Source of the DNA: an uncultured Campylobacter sp.
GTDB taxonomy: Bacteria; Campylobacterota; Campylobacteria; Campylobacterales; Campylobacteraceae
Length of the DNA: 9,265 bases
Reading direction: 5' to 3'
NCBI RefSeq assembly: GCF_938045535.1
Contig: NZ_CALIMQ010000189.1
Location: forward strand, 1-9,265
Shown: positions 5,795-9,265 of the stretch, piece after piece
How positions within the stretch are numbered: the first letter of the stretch is position 1
How the letters are laid out: each line of letters opens with the position of its first letter
Translations under genes and position numbers: made by a program
Notes under the pieces: model-generated
Databases searched by the model: none
Seen by the model: only the letters and a program-made list of their open reading frames with translations
Told to the model about the DNA's origin: nothing

Positions 5795-6490
5795 TCAGCG
5801 AGATGACGCGCTAATAAGTTCCAAAAAGCTAGAGGCGTCCCAGCTCGCCGTACCCACTAACACCCCGTCGCAACCTCTTATCGCGCAAATTTTTGCGATA
5901 TTTTCAGCATTCACGCTGCCACCGTAAAGTAGCGGCGCGGGGCTTTTAGCACGCAAGAAATTTAGCATTCTTTCGATCTGCTCGCACTGCGCGCTTCTGC
6001 CCGTGCCGATCGCCCATACGGGCTCGTAGGCTAGTACTAAGCTCGAATATTTCAGATCGATACCCTCAAGCTGTGTCGCTACAAACTCCTCGCTGCGGTT
6101 TTGCGCAAATGCCGCCTCATCCTCGCCGACGCAAAAGACGATGCGCCAGCCGCGTGCTGCGGCAAAACTAAATTTTTCTTTTATCAACTCCGCGCTCTCG
6201 CCCAAAATGGCGCGCCGCTCGCTGTGTCCGATAAGAACGGTTTTGATGTCGAATTCCGCCAGCATATCGCCGCCGATCTCGCCCGTAAAGCTGCCGTGCG
6301 CGGCAGGATAGAAATTTTGCGCACCTTGGGTGAAATTTTTCACCCTCGCGCAAAATGCGCTAGCAGGAGGAAAAACCAAAATTTCATCCTCGCGCGAAAT
6401 TCCGCCCGCTAAGCCCCCATCTAAAGCTTTAGCGTACTGCTCAAAGCTAGCGCGTGTATGGTTGCATTTAAGATTCGCCGCCAGTATCAT
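5795..6490 (-). CDS. tpiA: Triosephosphate isomerase
   Basis: This 231-residue cytoplasmic TIM-barrel enzyme interconverts dihydroxyacetone phosphate and glyceraldehyde 3-phosphate. Catalytic residues are in place: Asn6 and Lys8 in AANLKCN, His89 in LIGHSERR (86-93) and Glu156 in AYEPVWAIGTG (154-164), the last two being the electrophile and the base. The phosphate-gripping LLYGGSVN (187-194) and GVLVGTASWD (209-218) are also present. It is shorter than the usual 250 residues, as Campylobacter enzymes are. The ATG at 6490 overlaps the pgk stop in an ATGA, and CGGAG sits 5 nt upstream inside pgk, which suggests translational coupling. It is the last gene of the gapA-pgk-tpiA operon, in front of a long structured gap. 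Confidence 0.97.
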   Translation of the reverse strand: MILAANLKCNHTRASFEQYAKALDGGLAGGISREDEILVFPPASAFCARVKNFTQGAQNFYPAAHGSFTGEIGGDMLAEFDIKTVLIGHSERRAILGESAELIKEKFSFAAARGWRIVFCVGEDEAAFAQNRSEEFVATQLEGIDLKYSSLVLAYEPVWAIGTGRSAQCEQIERMLNFLRAKSPAPLLYGGSVNAENIAKICAIRGCDGVLVGTASWDASSFLELISASSR

Positions 6491-7698
6491 CGCAGCTCCG
6501 TTTTAGCGGTAAGCACTCGCACGCCCGGCAGCTCCTTGCCTTCGATGAGTTCTAAGCTCGCACCGCCTCCGGTAGAAATAAAAGTCATATCGTCGGCGTT
6601 ACCAGCGCGTTCGACGACATCTGCAGTATCGCCGCCGCCCACTACGGTCGTGGCGTCGCTATCTGCGATTGCATGCGATATATGTAGGCTACCGCGAGCG
6701 AATTTATCGATCTCAAAAACCCCCATCGGTCCGTTCCACCAGATCGTTTGTGCATCGTCTAGGGCTTCTTTAAAAAGCGCTACAGTTGCAGGTCCGATAT
6801 CTAGTCCCATCCAATCGCTTGGAATTTCTTGGACGGTAACCTTTTTTGTAACGGCGTCTTGCGAGCATTGCGGAGCTGCGACGGCATCGACGGGGATATA
6901 AATTTTAACCCCAAGCTCGCGAGCATTGCGGAGAATATTTTTTGCTTCCTCGATTAGATCCTCTTCGAGCAAAGATTTGCCGATGTCATATCCGACGGCT
7001 TTTAAAAAGGTAAACGCCATGCCGCCTCCGATGATGAGCTTATCGACTTTAGGAAGTAAATTTTTAAGCGCCTGAAGCTTGCCGCTTACTTTGCTGCCGC
7101 CCGTTACGGCTACAAAAGGACGCGCAGGATCTTTAATAAGGTCTTTGGCGAATTTTATCTCTTTTAGTAGCAAAAATCCCGCCGCCTTATGCGCCTCATC
7201 GTAGAATTTCGTAATCGCCTCTACCGAAGCATGCGCGCGGTGGCATACGCCAAAAGCATCGTTGATATAAAATTCCGCGTAGCTTGCGAGCCTCTTAGCT
7301 AGTGCTTCGTCGTTTTTGCTCTCGCCCTTTTCGAAGCGCAGATTATCCAGCAGAAGCACTTCGCCCTTTTTAAGCGAATTTACCGCAGCTATGGCTTCCT
7401 CGCCCGCGACATCAGAGACAAATTTTATCTCGCGTTCCAAAAGCCTAGATAGCCTCTTTACCACAGGCTTTAGGCTAAGTCTTTCTTCGTATCCGTTTTT
7501 CGGGCGTCCTAAGTGGCTGGCTAAAATTACCGCGCAGCCCTCGTCTAAGCAATATTTAATCGTAGGGATAGACGAACGGATGCGACGATCGTCCGTAATA
7601 TTACAAAACTCATCCATCGGCACGTTAAAATCGCACCTGATAAAAACGCGCGCGCCCTCTTTAAATTTCAAATCTTTAATCGAAAGAATTTCGCCCAT
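6487..7698 (-). CDS. pgk: Phosphoglycerate kinase
   Basis: Pgk transfers phosphate between 1,3-bisphosphoglycerate and ADP, reversibly, in glycolysis and gluconeogenesis. The 403-residue product shows the N-domain substrate site RCDFNVP (21-27), Arg38 in DDRRIR, SHLGRP (61-66) and CHRAH (152-156). It also has the hinge and nucleotide motifs GGSKVSGK (200-207), WNGPMGVFE (321-329), GGGDTADV (354-361) and STGGGAS (375-381). The start chosen is the ATG at 7698: AAGGAA lies 5 nt upstream and family members begin a few residues before SIKDL. An in-frame ATG at 7722 would add 8 residues inside gapA without a good ribosome site. The chosen start falls 1 nt after the gapA stop and the gene overlaps tpiA by 4 nt, so all three are one transcription unit. 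Confidence 0.97.
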   Translation of the reverse strand: MGEILSIKDLKFKEGARVFIRCDFNVPMDEFCNITDDRRIRSSIPTIKYCLDEGCAVILASHLGRPKNGYEERLSLKPVVKRLSRLLEREIKFVSDVAGEEAIAAVNSLKKGEVLLLDNLRFEKGESKNDEALAKRLASYAEFYINDAFGVCHRAHASVEAITKFYDEAHKAAGFLLLKEIKFAKDLIKDPARPFVAVTGGSKVSGKLQALKNLLPKVDKLIIGGGMAFTFLKAVGYDIGKSLLEEDLIEEAKNILRNARELGVKIYIPVDAVAAPQCSQDAVTKKVTVQEIPSDWMGLDIGPATVALFKEALDDAQTIWWNGPMGVFEIDKFARGSLHISHAIADSDATTVVGGGDTADVVERAGNADDMTFISTGGGASLELIEGKELPGVRVLTAKTELR

Positions 7699-7699
7699 C

Positions 7700-8704
7700 T
7701 TATTTCCTTCTTTTTGCCGCATATAAGGCTAAATCTATGAGGCGCTCGCTATATCCCCACTCGTTGTCATACCAGCTCATCACTTTTATAAGATTACCGT
7801 CAATTACCTGCGTGCAGTCGCTAGCTACGATGCTGGAGTATTCTGAAGTACAAAAATCACTGCTGACACGGCTATCGTCGTCTACGAGCAAAATTCCTTT
7901 CATCTCTTTAGCGGCATAGCGGCGGAAAATTTCGTTTAGCTCCTCGGCGCTCGTCTGCTTGCGCGTTAGCACCGTTAGATCAACCATCGAAACGTTAGCC
8001 ACCGGCACGCGCACCGATTGTCCGTGCATCTTACCGCTTAGCTGCGGAAGTACCTTGCTAATCGCTTTTGCCGCGCCCGTCGTAGTCGGAGCGATATTAA
8101 GAGCCGCAGCACGCGAACGGCGGAAGTCCTTGGCTTTTACATCGACTAGACTCTGTCCATGTGTATAGGCGTGAATGGTCGTCATCAGACCCTTTTCGAT
8201 ACCAAGCTCATCGTCTAGAATTTTTGCAATCGGAGCCAGACCGTTAGTGGTGCAGCTAGCGTTTGAGATGACGCGCTGTCCTGCATAAGCGCCCTCATTA
8301 ACGCCGATTACGAAAGTAGGCGTATCATCCTTGGCAGGTGCGCTCATTACGACTACGCCGATACCGTTATCTATGAACGGCTTGCATTTTTCGCTCGTTA
8401 AAAATGCACCCGTACATTCCAGCACAGCTTCTGCACTATCGCCCGCAAAATCAAGCTCCGCAGGCTCTCTGGTGGAATAGACGCGGATTTTTTTGCCGTC
8501 TACGGCTATGCATTCGTCGCTTAGAATTTCTACTTTTTTACGAAACTCGCCGTGAACGGTGTCGTATTGAAGCAGGTATCTCGTAAGCTCGCGCTTAGCG
8601 GTATCGTTGATCGCCACAAGCTCCACATCGTCCCTGCTTAGCGCAATTCTAGCCGCGCACCTACCGATCCTTCCAAAGCCGTTGATTGCGATTTTTACTG
8701 CCAT
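7700..8704 (-). CDS. gapA: Glyceraldehyde-3-phosphate dehydrogenase (phosphorylating)
   Basis: The 334-residue cytoplasmic enzyme oxidises glyceraldehyde 3-phosphate to 1,3-bisphosphoglycerate, or runs in reverse during gluconeogenesis. The Rossmann motif NGFGRIGR (8-15) opens the chain, and Asp34 in AINDT at the end of the second strand suggests a preference for NAD. The catalytic Cys151 is in SNASCTTNGLAP (147-158) with His178 in TTIHAYT. The C-terminal WYDNEWGYS is the usual signature. ATG at 8704 has AAGGAG 6 nt upstream. It is the first gene of the gapA-pgk-tpiA operon and is divergent from a lipoprotein gene. As Campylobacter generally lacks a full Embden-Meyerhof pathway, a mainly gluconeogenic role is inferred. 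Confidence 0.97.
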   Translation of the reverse strand: MAVKIAINGFGRIGRCAARIALSRDDVELVAINDTAKRELTRYLLQYDTVHGEFRKKVEILSDECIAVDGKKIRVYSTREPAELDFAGDSAEAVLECTGAFLTSEKCKPFIDNGIGVVVMSAPAKDDTPTFVIGVNEGAYAGQRVISNASCTTNGLAPIAKILDDELGIEKGLMTTIHAYTHGQSLVDVKAKDFRRSRAAALNIAPTTTGAAKAISKVLPQLSGKMHGQSVRVPVANVSMVDLTVLTRKQTSAEELNEIFRRYAAKEMKGILLVDDDSRVSSDFCTSEYSSIVASDCTQVIDGNLIKVMSWYDNEWGYSERLIDLALYAAKRRK

Positions 8705-8738
8705 AAGGTTCTCCTTATTTGGGATGTTTTCAGCTGGA

Positions 8739-8744
8739 ATTTTA
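8739..8744 (-). promoter_or_regulatory. Candidate -10 box of the gapA operon promoter
   Basis: On the minus strand TAAAAT occupies 8744-8739, in the context TTTAGTAAAATTCC. It is preceded by A/T-rich sequence with T-runs, as in Campylobacter sigma-70 promoters, which lack a strong -35 box. Transcription would begin near 8732 and leave a leader of about 27 nt carrying the AAGGAG site of gapA. Confidence 0.45.
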
Positions 8745-8806
8745 CTAAATTTGGGTTAATTTTTGATTAAATAAAAAGTCGCGAAATCTAGGATTTACTT
8801 TTTGGC

Positions 8807-8814
8807 TATATAAT
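8807..8814 (+). promoter_or_regulatory. -10 box of the lipoprotein gene promoter
   Basis: TATATAAT at 8807-8814 contains a perfect TATAAT (8809-8814), preceded by a T-rich stretch (ATTTACTTTTTGGC) typical of Campylobacter sigma-70 promoters. Transcription would start near 8821, about 20 nt before the ATG. The short leader holds AAGGAG at 8831-8836. Confidence 0.7.
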
Positions 8815-8841
8815 TCGCGAACTTTTTTTAAAGGAGAAAAA

Positions 8842-9219
8842 ATGAGACGAATTGTATTCTCGTCATTAGCGGCAATCGCGATTTTAAGCGGATGCAACCA
8901 ACCTAAGGCCAATACGGCTCCACAGCAAAAGCAAGAGTCTGTAGCGCATACGATCGTATTTCTGCTAGGAGACACCGGAGATAAGCGCATCAGCCTTAGC
9001 TCGAACGATATGTTCGCAACGGGCGTGTTAACCGATGAAAAGGGTAAAAAGCATAATCTTAAACGCGCGGCTTCCGCAAGCGGTATAATGCTTACGAACG
9101 ACGAAGGTATCGAGCTTCTTTTCAAACGCGGAGAGGGAGTGTATACACCGGGAAAAGGCAAGAAGGATATTCCGGTAACCTATACCGAGCACGAGCACAA
9201 AAGCGGCGAAATGATGTAG
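8842..9219 (+). CDS. Small lipoprotein with a MliC-like (C-type lysozyme inhibitor) domain
   Basis: The 125-residue product has a lipoprotein signal: basic MRR, a hydrophobic core (4-14) and lipobox LSGC with lipidated Cys18. A short polar linker rich in Gln, Ala and Lys follows (19-35). The rest is a compact beta-rich domain. HNLKRAASASGIMLTNDEG (71-89) followed by ELLFKRGEGVY (91-101) resembles the MliC/PliC signature, in which an L-x-R-x-x-SASG loop and a later K-G segment contact the lysozyme active site. The cysteines often found in MliC are missing; Cys18 is the only one. The family assignment is from motif memory, hence moderate. Residue Asn19 at +2 does not suggest inner-membrane retention by the E. 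coli rule. AAGGAG with 5-nt spacing and a strong promoter point to good expression. It is divergent from gapA with no functional link seen. Confidence 0.8.
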   Translation: MRRIVFSSLAAIAILSGCNQPKANTAPQQKQESVAHTIVFLLGDTGDKRISLSSNDMFATGVLTDEKGKKHNLKRAASASGIMLTNDEGIELLFKRGEGVYTPGKGKKDIPVTYTEHEHKSGEMM

Positions 9220-9265
9220 CCGCGGCGGGGTTAAATTTCAGCGCCCGCACAAGCGAATTAAATTT

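Noticed and set aside
7699..7722. pgk starting at ATG 7722 inside gapA
   Set aside because: ATG 7698 has the AAGGAA site and fits the family N-terminus; the extra 8 residues are just the gapA tail read in another frame.
7316..7726. Plus-strand open frame of 136 codons opposite pgk
   Set aside because: It mirrors pgk codons, is Ser/Arg-rich and has no family resemblance.
8745..9161. Minus-strand open frame of 138 codons opposite the lipoprotein gene
   Set aside because: It runs through the promoter and ribosome site of the lipoprotein gene, whose signal peptide and lipobox are clear.
9220..9265. Terminator after the lipoprotein gene (GCGGG ... CCCGC)
   Set aside because: The loop is about 14 nt, no T-run follows and the window ends there, so it cannot be supported.

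Overview
The window reads as a chromosomal segment of an epsilonproteobacterium, most likely a Campylobacter with unusually high GC for the genus (C. gracilis or a close oral relative; this species-level guess is inference). The supporting evidence is the gapA-pgk-tpiA-fabI gene order known from C. jejuni, proteins that match Campylobacter GalE, Pgk and FabI from memory, a periplasmic-type ATP-dependent DNA ligase, and many AAATTTTAAAATTT-like words in an otherwise mixed-GC sequence.

Nearly everything is on the minus strand, so transcription runs from right to left. At the far right a small lipoprotein gene (8842-9219, +) is divergent from gapA; the 137-bp gap between them carries a clear TATATAAT promoter for the lipoprotein and a weaker candidate for gapA. 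Next comes a tight central-carbon operon: gapA (8704-7700), pgk (7698-6487, 1 nt after the gapA stop) and tpiA (6490-5795, 4-nt ATGA overlap with pgk). In an asaccharolytic Campylobacter these enzymes would mainly run gluconeogenesis. A 374-bp non-coding gap (5421-5794) follows, holding two large inverted repeats around a pair of degenerate direct repeats. fabI (5420-4593) comes next and is followed by a small unrecognised alpha-helical gene (4568-4224).

The left half has a predicted DEDDy 3'-5' exonuclease (3966-2602) whose catalytic domain is split by about 125 residues of pentad-repeat low-complexity sequence. It overlaps by 11 nt a LigE-type ATP-dependent DNA ligase with a signal peptide (2612-1758). 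Then come galE/gne, a UDP-hexose 4-epimerase (1705-716), and the first 211 codons of a Wzx-like polysaccharide flippase (634 to the left edge). The last two suggest surface-glycan synthesis.

The core genes are ordinary. The unusual parts are the pentad insertion in the exonuclease, the ligase/exonuclease coupling, and the palindrome-rich tpiA-fabI gap. I saw no tRNA, rRNA, CRISPR array, transposase or complete mobile element, and no clearly new multi-gene system.
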